Origin: Methylocaldum sp. 14B | Lineage (GTDB): Bacteria > Pseudomonadota > Gammaproteobacteria > Methylococcales > Methylococcaceae | Length of the DNA stretch: 64,000 bases | Direction: 5' to 3' | Assembly: GCF_002005105.1 (NCBI RefSeq) | Contig: NZ_MSCV01000001.1 | Location: 62,001-126,000 of the forward strand | Shown here: piece after piece, positions 42,417 through 51,247 of the stretch | How positions within the stretch are numbered: position 1 is the first letter of the stretch | How the letters are laid out: the number at the start of each line of letters is the position of its first letter | Position numbers and translations under genes: made by a program | The notes under the pieces: model-generated | Told to the model about the DNA's origin: nothing | Database searches by the model: none | Seen by the model: only the letters and a program-made list of their open reading frames with translations

Positions 42417-43316
42417 ATGGAAAAACGCTTTGCTGAGATTGCCCGCCCGCCGGTTCTCCTGATCCACGGCGGCGCCGGCTCCCCGGAATCCGATCCCCGA
42501 CTAAGCGAGAAACGCTGGACTTTTATCGGCGATTTGGCAGCGTCGGCATGGGCCGAGATTTGCCGAGGCCAATCCGCCGTCGATGCCGTGACGGAAACCG
42601 TCAAGCGCTTGGAGGAATCGGCTCTGTTCAACGCCGGCTACGGCTCGGCCTTGCAAAGCGACGGACTTGCGCGTCTCTCGGCCTCGCTCATGGACGGCGA
42701 GCGCCTGAAATTCTCGGGCGTCATGCTTGCGACTCACTTGGTCCATCCCATCAAACTTGCCCGGGCGCTCCAGAACCGGGCGGAATCGGTGCTCGGTCCC
42801 TTGGGAGCCCAGCTTCTGGCCCGGGAACTCGGCATGCCGCCGCAAAACCCGGTTCCCCCGGAGCGGGCGCGGCGCTGGGCGGAGTATCTGGAGCGGCAGA
42901 CCGGGCCCTCGGTCGGCGCCGGAACGGTGGGCGCGGTGGTCCTGGACCAGCGGGGCCGTCTGGCGGCCGCCACGTCCACCGGCGGCGGCCGGTTCAATTT
43001 TCCGGAACGAATATCCGATTCGGCGACGGTGGCGGGCAATTATGCCTCCGGCTACGCCGCCGTCAGTTGCACCGGCATCGGAGAACAAATCGTCGATGAC
43101 GGCGTTGCGGTGCGTCTCGAAACGCGTGTTCGGGATGGCCGCAACATCGTGCAAGCCTCGGAAGCGACCTATCGCGAAGCCGTCGAGCGGAAGCGCGAAT
43201 ACGGTTGGATCGCCGTGGACCACAGCGGGGCGTGGAGCATGTGCTGGACGACCGAAACCATGCTCTGCGCCGCGATGAGCGCGGACCGTCCGAGTGCTGT
43301 CCTGGGTCGGCCATGA
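42417..43316 (+). CDS. iaaA: isoaspartyl peptidase/L-asparaginase
   Basis: 299 residues of the Ntn-hydrolase asparaginase_2 family. LLIHGGAGSPE at the N-terminus, ESALFNAGYGSALQSDG near 70, and the autoprocessing site with nucleophile Thr in GAGTVGAVVLDQRGRLAAATSTGG near 170. Cleavage before that Thr would give the two subunits. Degrades isoaspartyl dipeptides. Overlaps mtfA by four bases. Confidence 0.92.
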   Translation: MEKRFAEIARPPVLLIHGGAGSPESDPRLSEKRWTFIGDLAASAWAEICRGQSAVDAVTETVKRLEESALFNAGYGSALQSDGLARLSASLMDGERLKFSGVMLATHLVHPIKLARALQNRAESVLGPLGAQLLARELGMPPQNPVPPERARRWAEYLERQTGPSVGAGTVGAVVLDQRGRLAAATSTGGGRFNFPERISDSATVAGNYASGYAAVSCTGIGEQIVDDGVAVRLETRVRDGRNIVQASEATYREAVERKREYGWIAVDHSGAWSMCWTTETMLCAAMSADRPSAVLGRP

Positions 43317-44227
43317 TCTCGCCCTTTCGTCTACTCCGCCGGCGGCGGCGCCGCAAGTTGCTTCAGCGGGGGCTGATATCCGAATCGACCTGGCTTTGGT
43401 CGCTCGCGGGGCTTCGAATTTTCGATCTCTTGAATAACGAAGAACGGGAGCGTCTGCGTCAACTGTCCACCCTTTTCGTTCACGAAAAGATTTTCGAACC
43501 GGCGGGCGGGATGATTCTGGACGACCGGGTGCGCACCCGAATCGCCGCGCTGGCCTGTCTCCCTATTCTCAACCTGGACTTCGACTGCTACGACGGATGG
43601 CGTACGGTGGTGGTTTATCCCGGCGGATTCATACGCCCTCGCTCGGAATTCGACGCTATCGGCGTCATGCACGAATGGGAAGATGTGTTGACCGGTGAAT
43701 CCTGGGAGCGCGGGCCGGTCATATTGTCGTGGGCGGACGTGCAGGGTTCCGGACATTGCGAAGGCTATAACGTCGTCATCCACGAAATGGCTCATAAGCT
43801 GGACATGCTCAATGGCGCAGCCGACGGTTTCCCGAACTTGCATCGCGGGATGGCGCGGCGGGTTTGGACTGACGCGTTCACGGCCGCGTTCGAAGATTTC
43901 AACGATCGCGTGGACCAGGAGGAGAAGACTCCCATAGATCCTTACGCGGCCGAGGCGCCCGGAGAATTTTTTGCGGTGCTCAGCGAATACTTTTTCGAAG
44001 CGCCAGACTTGGTGCGCATGGAATATCCGGAAATCTACGACCTCCTTGCGCAATTCTACAGACAAGACCCGGCCGCGCGATTTCGTTCATCATTACCGGC
44101 AGACCCATTTCAGACTCGCGATGCACAAGCGCCGCGCGAAAGCCGGCAAACCGGCCATAACCCGCTGCGCGAAGCGCTTGCCGACGCCGTATCAGGAGAC
44201 GACCATGGACGTTTTGAAAACGATTAG
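43313..44227 (+). CDS. mtfA: zinc-dependent peptidase MtfA
   Basis: 304 residues from ATG 43313, overlapping the previous stop (ATGA). The zinc site is VVIHEMAHKLDMLNG near 155, with the third ligand Glu in FFAVLSEYFFE near 222. MtfA in E. coli binds Mlc and acts on glucose uptake; here Mlc is not visible. The end runs 23 bases into the cupin gene. Confidence 0.93.
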   Translation: MISPFRLLRRRRRRKLLQRGLISESTWLWSLAGLRIFDLLNNEERERLRQLSTLFVHEKIFEPAGGMILDDRVRTRIAALACLPILNLDFDCYDGWRTVVVYPGGFIRPRSEFDAIGVMHEWEDVLTGESWERGPVILSWADVQGSGHCEGYNVVIHEMAHKLDMLNGAADGFPNLHRGMARRVWTDAFTAAFEDFNDRVDQEEKTPIDPYAAEAPGEFFAVLSEYFFEAPDLVRMEYPEIYDLLAQFYRQDPAARFRSSLPADPFQTRDAQAPRESRQTGHNPLREALADAVSGDDHGRFEND

Positions 44228-44720
44228 CGACAAACAGCTCCTCCGGCTGATGGGCGAGGCCGCAGCCTCTCCCAGGCTCCGGAAAAATCTGAACATTCAC
44301 CGCGATCTGGAGGACCCGATCCAGCGCCTGTTCAACGCCATGGAGCCCGGAACCTACGTCCGCCCTCACCGCCACGCGCGCCCGGACGGATGGGAACTGA
44401 TGCTGGCGGTGCGCGGCGCATTTTCCATCATTACCTTCGACGAAAAAGGAACCGTCCTGGAGCGCATCGACCTGAGCGCCGCGGGAGGCGATATGGCGGT
44501 GGAAATTCCGCCGTACACCTGGCATGCCGTGGTCGTTCTGGCACCCGAGACGGTCATGTTCGAGGTCAAACCGGGCCCTTACCGCCCCGTCGAGGACAAA
44601 GATTTCGCTGCTTGGGCTCCGGAGGAAGGCGATCCGGACGCGGAGCGGGTCGTGGCCTGGTATGAAGTCGCCAAGCCTGGCGAGCGCCTGGGGTTCCAGG
44701 AATCGGCGAAAGCGCAATGA
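44205..44720 (+). CDS. WbuC-like cupin protein
   Basis: 171 residues from ATG 44205 (CAGGAG seven bases upstream). Cupin motif 1 is YVRPHRHARPDGWELMLAVRG near 48 with the metal histidines; motif 2 is IPPYTWHAVVVL near 102. The N-terminal helix SPRLRKNLNIHRDLEDPIQRLFNA matches WbuC. WbuC occurs in O-antigen clusters, but here it sits after mtfA, so the function is open. Confidence 0.85.
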   Translation: MDVLKTISDKQLLRLMGEAAASPRLRKNLNIHRDLEDPIQRLFNAMEPGTYVRPHRHARPDGWELMLAVRGAFSIITFDEKGTVLERIDLSAAGGDMAVEIPPYTWHAVVVLAPETVMFEVKPGPYRPVEDKDFAAWAPEEGDPDAERVVAWYEVAKPGERLGFQESAKAQ

Positions 44721-45058
44721 AGATACGGAGAGGATTAGAGCGTTTTTCATCCCGGTGTACGGATTCGTGTAGGGCGGGAAGAACGTAGGTCGGCAATCCC
44801 TTCCCAATCGCAAACGGCATCTCTGGGAGCGCCAGAGCTGCCCTTCCGACAAAGCCCTTTGCCGAGCCGGTACGTCGGCAAAGGATTGCCGACCTACATA
44901 TGGGGCTCCCTTACACCGAATCAGAAAATGCTCTAGTAGCTCGGCACCGATAAGAAATAGAAGCGGTCTCCGGACTTTTTTGCGCCACTCAAGATCTATG
45001 TCGTAGTTTGAGGGCACGCCACAAAACGTCTTCGAATTTCGATAAGGAGAATATCGTG
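44721..45058. other. 338-base gap occupied mostly by a MITE-like element
   Basis: Contains the 200-base element described separately. The remaining about 120 bases lead to the cupredoxin gene and hold its AAGGAG ribosome site; no promoter stands out. Confidence 0.5.
44736..44935. mobile_element. 200-bp MITE-like element with TA ends
   Basis: Ends are TAGAGCGTTTTT (44736 on) and the inverse of TAGAGCATTTTC (44935 back), continuing as imperfect inverted repeats (GGTGTACGG with GGTGTAAGG in mirrored places). An inner inverted repeat (GTAGGTCGGCAATCCC at 44785-44800, GGATTGCCGACCTAC at 44883-44897) belongs to repeat family B. Terminal TA at both edges fits TA target duplication, as for IS630/mariner-type elements. 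It encodes no protein. A solo end lies at 37031-37055. Confidence 0.65.
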
Positions 45059-45565
45059 ATGTCACGTTCGATCTACCGCGCCGCCATTCTTGCTACTTTA
45101 GTCATGTCTGCCCTCGTAGTGCAGGCGCAGGACCTCGAATCGCCGGTATCGAAAGATCAACATCTGCCGGAAGAGCACTCCGGTTCTGAACAATCGGCCG
45201 CCGGTCAACCCGGCAAACCCGACGAAGTCACGCGCACGATCGAAATCAAAACCCTGGACAGCATGAAATACGATCCCTCGTCGCTTACGATAAATCGCGG
45301 AGAAACATTGCGCCTGATCGTTAATAACATCGGCCGACTGACGCACGAGGCAACCATCGGTACGGTTGCGGAGCAGGAATCGCACGCCGGGGAGATGCAT
45401 GCCGCTCCCGACACGCCCCATGACAGCCCGAATTCCGTGACCGTAGAGCCGGGCCAAACGAAAGAGTTGGTTTGGCGGTTCGATCGACCCGGCCGATTCG
45501 AGATCGGCTGCCATGTTCCGGGACACTACCAGGCAGGGATGATCGCCGAAGTTACCGTCCGCTAG
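45059..45565 (+). CDS. exported cupredoxin
   Basis: 168 residues from ATG 45059 (AAGGAG nine bases upstream; GTG 45056 possible). Signal peptide ends LVVQAQ. The copper fold has MKYDPSSLTINRGETLRLIVNN, first His ligand in LTHEATIG, and the C-terminal loop GCHVPGHYQAGM with Cys, His and Met. Between them is a His/Met-rich insertion (SHAGEMHAAPDTPHD). A periplasmic type 1 copper protein or copper-handling protein is likely. Confidence 0.9.
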   Translation: MSRSIYRAAILATLVMSALVVQAQDLESPVSKDQHLPEEHSGSEQSAAGQPGKPDEVTRTIEIKTLDSMKYDPSSLTINRGETLRLIVNNIGRLTHEATIGTVAEQESHAGEMHAAPDTPHDSPNSVTVEPGQTKELVWRFDRPGRFEIGCHVPGHYQAGMIAEVTVR

Positions 45566-45773
45566 AGCCTCGGGAGAGCGCCAGCAATGACCACGCAACC
45601 AGTTATCACAACGCAACGCGCTCTATCTGCCCGTGCGCGAGCCTACGATAAGCCGACCGCTGTCGGCGGCGCGACGGGGTTTTGGTGCGGTGCTGAATCG
45701 ACCGGCGGGTGCGTTCCCCCCGCGCTCTTGTGACGCTTTAGTCCAGCCGGCGTACTCGCTACGCATTCGGTCC

Positions 45774-47123
45774 TCAGCGACTCCGCACGGCAATTCCGTG
45801 CGGGTCGGCGCGCTCCTCATCGTCAGTATCGTCGACGTTCGAGACGGGGGCGACTAGCTTCAGCATTCCGCTTTTGCCGCCTCGTTTGACCTCGATCACC
45901 CCTATGCCGGGCGTCTGTCCCAGAGCGTTATTGAGCTCCGGATTGTTGCCGGTGAGCGGGAACGGTCCGCGCAGCGTCGCGTACACCCGATCGCCGCTCG
46001 GCGATATTCCGAGAATGTCCGGTGCCGGGTCCCGCGATACGACGCCAGCCAGTTTTATCTCGTTCACTACGTCGTCAGTTTCGGTATCGACCACGATGAT
46101 CTTGTTGGCGGCGCGGTCGGCTACCCAAAGGTAACGTTCCTGCCGGGTGACAAGCAGCCCATGCGAATCCACGTCTTGTTGTCCGTGATCGAAGACCACC
46201 GTCGGCGCAGGGGTGTCTGGCTTCGGATACGGATTTGGCGAAGGCGAGAACGCGCTCACCGGCAGAGCATAAAGTACGGATTGGAACCCTAGTTCGGCTC
46301 CACCGCCGCCGCCCGAATTGAAGTACATCTTGTTCCCCGTCTGGGCCGCCAGGAGACCGGCGGGTTCGATGGTCGAGGTCGTATACTCACCGGCGATAGC
46401 CATCGGCGTGGCGCGCGGATCGATGACAAACAGACCGCCACCGCGAAGCGTGACAAACGCCAAGTTACTGGTGGAGTCCGGCAGTGCCAGGATGGGGGCG
46501 TTGTCCGGCCGAACACCGTCCTCATCGGCGGAGCCGAACTGTTTGAGGGCTCCGCTCGGCGTCGTCCCATCGGCAAGATTCAGAGTGGCGCTATGGTCGA
46601 GGGTAAAGGTGTTGGCTGCGTAATCGGTGTTGATTCTCTGTACGAGTTTGCCGTTCTGGTTAGCGACCAGAATATAGGTCTCATCCGGCGAAGGGACGGC
46701 TGCGTGAGCTTGCTTGCCTACATCGACCAGGAAAACCGGCTTTCGTGTTGCCGCCTCGATGATGAGAACATGTCCGGTGGCCACAAACGAGATGATGGCA
46801 TGCGTGTGGGACGCATTGAAGGTGATGTAGTGCGGTCGACGCGGTGTTGCCGTGTCGTCCAGCCGCTGTGCCAATTTCGCTAGTTCGAAGACCTCCGGTT
46901 TTGCCTTGGACGCCGCATTCCGGGACAACTTTCTGCCATCGAATATGTACAGCTTGCCGCCGATGTCGTCATCGGGAATGGTGCTAGGCGGGAAACCCGA
47001 TTGGTCGATCATCCAAACCTCGTGATTCGATTTGTCGGGTGCAGAGACTCCAGTGGGAGAAAAGGCAGATAACGTTAGAAACAAGGCGACACCGAACGTG
47101 GTGGGGGGAAATCTATGGCGCAT
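45774..47123 (-). CDS. exported beta-propeller protein (YncE-like)
   Basis: 449 residues with a signal peptide ending TGVSA. Repeated blade-like segments follow: HYITFNASHTHAIISFVATG, AAVPSPDETYILVANQNGKLVQRI, LWVADRAANKIIVVDTETDDVVNEI and DILGISPSGDRVYATLRGP. The blades with D/N-turns point to a seven-bladed propeller of the YncE/40-residue type. No catalytic motif seen. Possibly binding or scaffold function in the periplasm. Confidence 0.85.
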   Translation of the reverse strand: MRHRFPPTTFGVALFLTLSAFSPTGVSAPDKSNHEVWMIDQSGFPPSTIPDDDIGGKLYIFDGRKLSRNAASKAKPEVFELAKLAQRLDDTATPRRPHYITFNASHTHAIISFVATGHVLIIEAATRKPVFLVDVGKQAHAAVPSPDETYILVANQNGKLVQRINTDYAANTFTLDHSATLNLADGTTPSGALKQFGSADEDGVRPDNAPILALPDSTSNLAFVTLRGGGLFVIDPRATPMAIAGEYTTSTIEPAGLLAAQTGNKMYFNSGGGGGAELGFQSVLYALPVSAFSPSPNPYPKPDTPAPTVVFDHGQQDVDSHGLLVTRQERYLWVADRAANKIIVVDTETDDVVNEIKLAGVVSRDPAPDILGISPSGDRVYATLRGPFPLTGNNPELNNALGQTPGIGVIEVKRGGKSGMLKLVAPVSNVDDTDDEERADPHGIAVRSR

Positions 47124-47518
47124 GGCGTTCTCCTGAACGGAGGCTGGTCATTTTTCCTTTTGAGAACCGAGGTTACTCATCTTGAGCGGAGGTGAATTTT
47201 CGACCCGATCTAATTTCTAACGACAACTTGCCGTCGCACGGGTTCACCCGAATCTGGGACGTTCCGGGTTTGGGTGTTTCGAATCCTGAAATATCTGTCC
47301 GTGGCGTATCGCGGACGAGACGCTCGCCCCGGTTACGGTAACGGAACCGACGAGCCACTTCGTGAAGGGCAAAATCAGCAAATTTCCGCTATGGGGGCCA
47401 TCGACGGACTCCGGACCGAGGTAAATCGGAACTCCATGTCCCCGTATAGATGCAAGACGCTTCCTTGGATAGAAGCGTGTTACCATCCGGTCTCGACACC
47501 ACAGAGAAGGGAACCAAC
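47124..47518. other. 395-base gap without supported genes
   Basis: Several short open frames run both ways, none with a ribosome site or recognisable sequence. This gap must contain the divergent promoters for the beta-propeller gene and the sdmB-like gene; I could not fix them. Confidence 0.45.
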
Positions 47519-48535
47519 GTGAACTCGGGAAAAGTGCTAGTCACCGGAGCGACCGGCCATCTCGGCGCCAATCTCGTACGCCGCCTGCTGGCCGACGGAG
47601 ACGAAGTCCGTGTCCTGATTCGGCAGGGCCGCGACAACGGGGCCTTGGCGGGACTCGACGTCGACCGAGCCTATGGCGATTTGCGGGATTCCGAGGCGGT
47701 CGACGCGGCTGTGCGCGGCTGTTCCCGCGTCTATCACTGCGCGGCGCTGGTCTCGACCATAGCCGGGAATGGTGCCCATAAGCGGGAAGTCTTCGATACC
47801 AACGTCCTGGGCACGCGGCACATTCTGCAAGCCGCCGTCCGCCACAGCGTCGACAAGGTCGTGGTCTCCGGATCGCTCAGCGCCACCGGGTACGAACCGG
47901 ACCGCCCCAGCCACGAAGGCATGCCGTTCTATCCCTTCGATCGCCATCTGCCCTACGGTTTCACCAAGCATCTGGCGGAACACGAGGCCTTGCGCGCCCA
48001 CGCGGACGGCCTCAACGTGGTCGTCGCCACCTCCTGCGCCATCGTCGGTCCGCATGATTACAAGCCGTCGCGCATGGGACGCGTGCTCATCGACTACGCC
48101 CATGGCCGGCTCAAGGCCTATATCCCCGGCGGCTTCGAATTCGTCTCCACCCGCGATATCGCCGAGGGCCATGTGCTCGCCATGCGGAAAGGCCGTTCCG
48201 GGCAGAAGTACATCATCAGCACCGCTTACGCCAGTGTGGACGACCTGATGGCTCTCTACGGGCAGGTGACCGGGCGACCGTCCCCTGGACTGCGCTTGCC
48301 CGCACCCGTCATGGCCGCGCTGGCGGAAGTGGCCGACAAGACCTGGTTCCGGATCTTTCCCAACTCGCCTCGGCGATTCACGCCTGCCGCGGTGCGCCTG
48401 CTCTCGATGCGGCGCCGGGCGGATCACGAGAAGGCCGGACAGGAATTGGGCTATCGGCCCACCAGCCTGGCCGAAGCGATTCGGGAAGCCTACGAGGATT
48501 TCGTGCGCCGCGGTGTCATCACCCCACCTAAGTGA
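47519..48535 (+). CDS. SdmB-like NAD(P)-dependent reductase (extended SDR)
   Basis: GTG 47519 has AGAAGGG seven bases upstream; 338 residues. The Rossmann motif is VTGATGHLGANLVRRLL; the active site has SGSLSATG and YGFTK (YxxxK). The family is the 3-beta-hydroxysteroid dehydrogenase/HpnA group. The next gene encodes a Rieske oxygenase, and this pair matches SdmB/SdmA, which remove C-4 methyl groups from sterols in Methylococcus. HpnA (hopanoid-associated epimerase) is the alternative. Confidence 0.8.
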   Translation: MNSGKVLVTGATGHLGANLVRRLLADGDEVRVLIRQGRDNGALAGLDVDRAYGDLRDSEAVDAAVRGCSRVYHCAALVSTIAGNGAHKREVFDTNVLGTRHILQAAVRHSVDKVVVSGSLSATGYEPDRPSHEGMPFYPFDRHLPYGFTKHLAEHEALRAHADGLNVVVATSCAIVGPHDYKPSRMGRVLIDYAHGRLKAYIPGGFEFVSTRDIAEGHVLAMRKGRSGQKYIISTAYASVDDLMALYGQVTGRPSPGLRLPAPVMAALAEVADKTWFRIFPNSPRRFTPAAVRLLSMRRRADHEKAGQELGYRPTSLAEAIREAYEDFVRRGVITPPK

Positions 48536-48587
48536 AACGGCTATTGGTCCCCGTTATCCACCCTTGGTCATATGGAGAGTACTGACG

Positions 48588-49730
48588 ATGAGGAATGCGC
48601 AAGACACATCCCGGCAATCGCCGCCTGATTTCGCGGAAGCCAAAAACTCCCGGCAAAAGGCCCGTGCCGCCGGCCTCGATCCGGACCGCTGGTACGCGGT
48701 GGAATACGACAGCGCGGTCAAGAAAGGGGAGGTGAAGGAAGTCGTGTTCTGGAAGAGGTCCATTGCCCTGTTCCGCGGCAAGGACGGCGGGCTCGCGGCC
48801 GTTCAGAACCGCTGTCCGCACCGCCAGCTCAAGCTCACTCACGGAGTTGTGGATGGCTGCCATCTGCGCTGCGCCTATCACGGCTGGACGTTCAACCGGG
48901 ACGGCTGGCTGATCGATTATTCCCATGACAGCTTCGGCAGACCGCTCATCAAGAACCGGTTGCGCACCTACCCGGTAAGCGTCCGCTACGGCCTGATCTG
49001 GCTGTTTCCGGGCGATCCGGCCCTGGCCGGAGAGCGAAAGATCCCCGAAATTCCGGAACTTACCGGAGACCGTCCATGGGCCAATTTTGCCGTGGATTTC
49101 ATCTGGCGTACCCACCATTCCATGGTGATCGACAATATCTGCGACTTCGCCCACGCGTTCCTGCATCGGAAATACCGTCCCTTCGTCGACGCCAAGCTCA
49201 CCCATCACGAAGCCGACGAGGACCGGGTTTACCTGACCTACGACGCCCACATGGCCGCTGGGCGGTTTTCGGGGATTTTCGTCGATCGTAACCGGGTCAA
49301 CACCCGGTCCATCGAACTGTGCTACGAGTATCCCTACCAATGGACTAACACCGGCGACAGCATCAAGAACTGGTCGTTCCTGCTGCCTATCGACGAACGG
49401 ACCACTCGCGTGTTTTTCCTGTTCTATTTCGACAGCGTCAAGATTCCGCTGCTTTCCGTGAAAACGCCGAAGTGGCTGACCCAGATGGTGCTGAACGTCG
49501 CCAAACCTCTGGTGTTCAAGCCCATACTGCTGGAGGACGGAATTGCCCTGGAAGCGGAGCAACAGGGCTATGAGCAGCATTGGGACGCACCTCCCATCGA
49601 GCTCAACCCCGTCGTGCCGATGTTTCAGCAGTTGACGGCGCGGAAGTGGGAGGATTATCTCGCCCGAGCGGCGGTCTCGGCCCGAGGCGGCAAACCGGGC
49701 CATCGAGAGATTCCGATATCCGGCGATTGA
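48588..49730 (+). CDS. SdmA-like Rieske non-haem iron oxygenase
   Basis: 380 residues from ATG 48588 (MRNAQDTSRQ; GGAG about ten bases upstream). The Rieske cluster is CPHRQLKLTHG and CAYHGWTF (about 87-112). The mononuclear iron site is NICDFAHAFLH near 192. No reductase or ferredoxin is fused or adjacent. In SdmA-type enzymes three oxidations of the C-4 methyl lead to decarboxylation helped by SdmB. The substrate is inferred from the gene pair only. Confidence 0.82.
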   Translation: MRNAQDTSRQSPPDFAEAKNSRQKARAAGLDPDRWYAVEYDSAVKKGEVKEVVFWKRSIALFRGKDGGLAAVQNRCPHRQLKLTHGVVDGCHLRCAYHGWTFNRDGWLIDYSHDSFGRPLIKNRLRTYPVSVRYGLIWLFPGDPALAGERKIPEIPELTGDRPWANFAVDFIWRTHHSMVIDNICDFAHAFLHRKYRPFVDAKLTHHEADEDRVYLTYDAHMAAGRFSGIFVDRNRVNTRSIELCYEYPYQWTNTGDSIKNWSFLLPIDERTTRVFFLFYFDSVKIPLLSVKTPKWLTQMVLNVAKPLVFKPILLEDGIALEAEQQGYEQHWDAPPIELNPVVPMFQQLTARKWEDYLARAAVSARGGKPGHREIPISGD

Positions 49731-49839
49731 CGCCGAAATCGCGCTTGGGCCTTTGTATGGCCGGTGGCTTCATCGCTCGGTTCTCGTGCAATATTCGGGG
49801 AATCTGAGATCGGTCAGAGCGCGTTCCATAACGGTTCCG

Positions 49840-50376
49840 TTACTCCCAAACTCCGGGGATCATCAGCTTCTGCCAACCGCCCAGAAACATGATCCACACG
49901 ACCCCCGTAAGCCAATGAAACAGCATCGGTACCCAAATCGATCCCGATCTCAGGTAGGTGAGGGTGCATACGATGCCGAGCAGTGTCGCCAGCACCAAAA
50001 AAACCGGGTCGAGAAACACCGCTCTTCGTGACACCAAACCATTGACTGGATGGGAGGCCACAAAGGCAACGAGACTGACCGAGGACCAAACGAGTTTTGT
50101 TCTCGGAGAAGCCGCTTCAACCGGATGCGGCAGTAAGACGGCACGATATAAGACTTCCTCTACAAGACTCGGCGTCACGAGCAAAACGACGGGCGTTGAG
50201 GCGATTACCCAGGCGGATGCCTTCATCAACTCCAAACGACAAAATCCCGTCGCCCATCCGATCAGCAGAGCGCACAGCGCGTATACGCCGAATAACCCAA
50301 GGCATCCGCGCCAAGTCCGGCGCTCGGGGAAGGTCTTGAATGCCAGTCTTATGCTTCGCAAACGCACGTTCAACAT
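49840..50376 (-). CDS. CPBP intramembrane metalloprotease
   Basis: 178 residues with about four helices. Motifs: LVEEVLYRAVLL (EExxxR, about 72), FVASHPVNGLV (H..N, about 105) and WVPMLFHWLTGVVW (H, about 150). These are the CPBP (CAAX protease/bacteriocin-processing) family metal residues. It converges with the Rieske gene. Substrate unknown. Confidence 0.88.
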   Translation of the reverse strand: MLNVRLRSIRLAFKTFPERRTWRGCLGLFGVYALCALLIGWATGFCRLELMKASAWVIASTPVVLLVTPSLVEEVLYRAVLLPHPVEAASPRTKLVWSSVSLVAFVASHPVNGLVSRRAVFLDPVFLVLATLLGIVCTLTYLRSGSIWVPMLFHWLTGVVWIMFLGGWQKLMIPGVWE

Positions 50377-50620
50377 CGCTCTCGGGCCTTATTCCTCGAT
50401 GATACCCTGTGCGGGCCTGCTTAGCGGCGACGGTTGCCGCGCTCATCATCGACGCCGTGGCGATCGTGATGCCGATCAGGGACCATGCTACTATCGCTGC
50501 GATGTTCGGCAACACGCCCTTCGGAACATCGGTCTTGATACTCTTGCCGTGCAAATCTGCAGGACTCTGCGTTGAGCAGCCGGTCCTGCTCGACCTCAAC
50601 TGAAAAAGATGGGGAATCGC

Positions 50621-51019
50621 ATGAAACGAATGACAGTCTTCGCCCTCTTAGTGTGTGTTCTGACATTTGCGGCTTCCGGTTCGGCCGAGGTCGTGCCGTC
50701 GACCGCAGGACGCATACATCATGTCGTGATCGTCTGGCTCAAGGATCATGGGAGCTCAGCGGCGCGCCAGCAGTACATCGAGGCGACCAAATCGCTTTCG
50801 AAGCTGCCGATGGTGTCGAGCTACCATGTGGGAGCCGCTCTGCCCGGCAAGCGGGATGTTGTCGACAGCTCGTACGATGTGGCTATCGTGGCCACGTTCG
50901 AGAATGCACAGGCGCTCGACGAATACTCGCGACATCCGGACCACGATAAGGTGATTAACGAAAGAATGAAACCCTTGGTGGACAAGGTCATCGTGTATGA
51001 TTTCATCGAGGCCCCATGA
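50621..51019 (+). CDS. exported Dabb-family protein
   Basis: Start 50621 (MKRMTVFALLVC) has GGGGA five bases upstream; ATG 50609 is possible. 132 residues with a signal peptide ending GSAE. The Dabb (stress-responsive alpha/beta barrel) domain: GRIHHVVIVWLKDHG, VSSYHVGAALPG, DVAIVATFENAQALDEYSRHPDHDKV. An exported Dabb protein is less usual; function unknown. Confidence 0.85.
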   Translation: MKRMTVFALLVCVLTFAASGSAEVVPSTAGRIHHVVIVWLKDHGSSAARQQYIEATKSLSKLPMVSSYHVGAALPGKRDVVDSSYDVAIVATFENAQALDEYSRHPDHDKVINERMKPLVDKVIVYDFIEAP

Positions 51020-51247
51020 GGCTTCCTAAGCATCGAGCACGATTCCCGCTCGCGCATGACCGGCTGGCCTGGCGAACGGGCAGCGAGCGTCTTCGAAGAG
51101 TTGTTAGTGACGGGAAGTGCAGGACATCGACTTCGGGTACGGCCGGATTGCGGTGTGCTGCCTGAGGATGCCTATCAAGTTGTGCAACCAGACAGGGCTC
51201 CGAGGCTGTTGATTCTCCATTAAAGATGGAGGCAGGACTCAAGTGCG

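Noticed and set aside
42164..42436. 90-codon frame before iaaA
   Set aside because: No ribosome site, no hydrophobic pattern or motif, and it overlaps the iaaA start.
48528..49703. Open frame of 391 codons on the minus strand
   Set aside because: It is the antisense shadow of the Rieske oxygenase gene.
50409..50603. 64-codon frame before the Dabb gene
   Set aside because: It has a hydrophobic start, but the GTG has no ribosome site and no family is recognisable.
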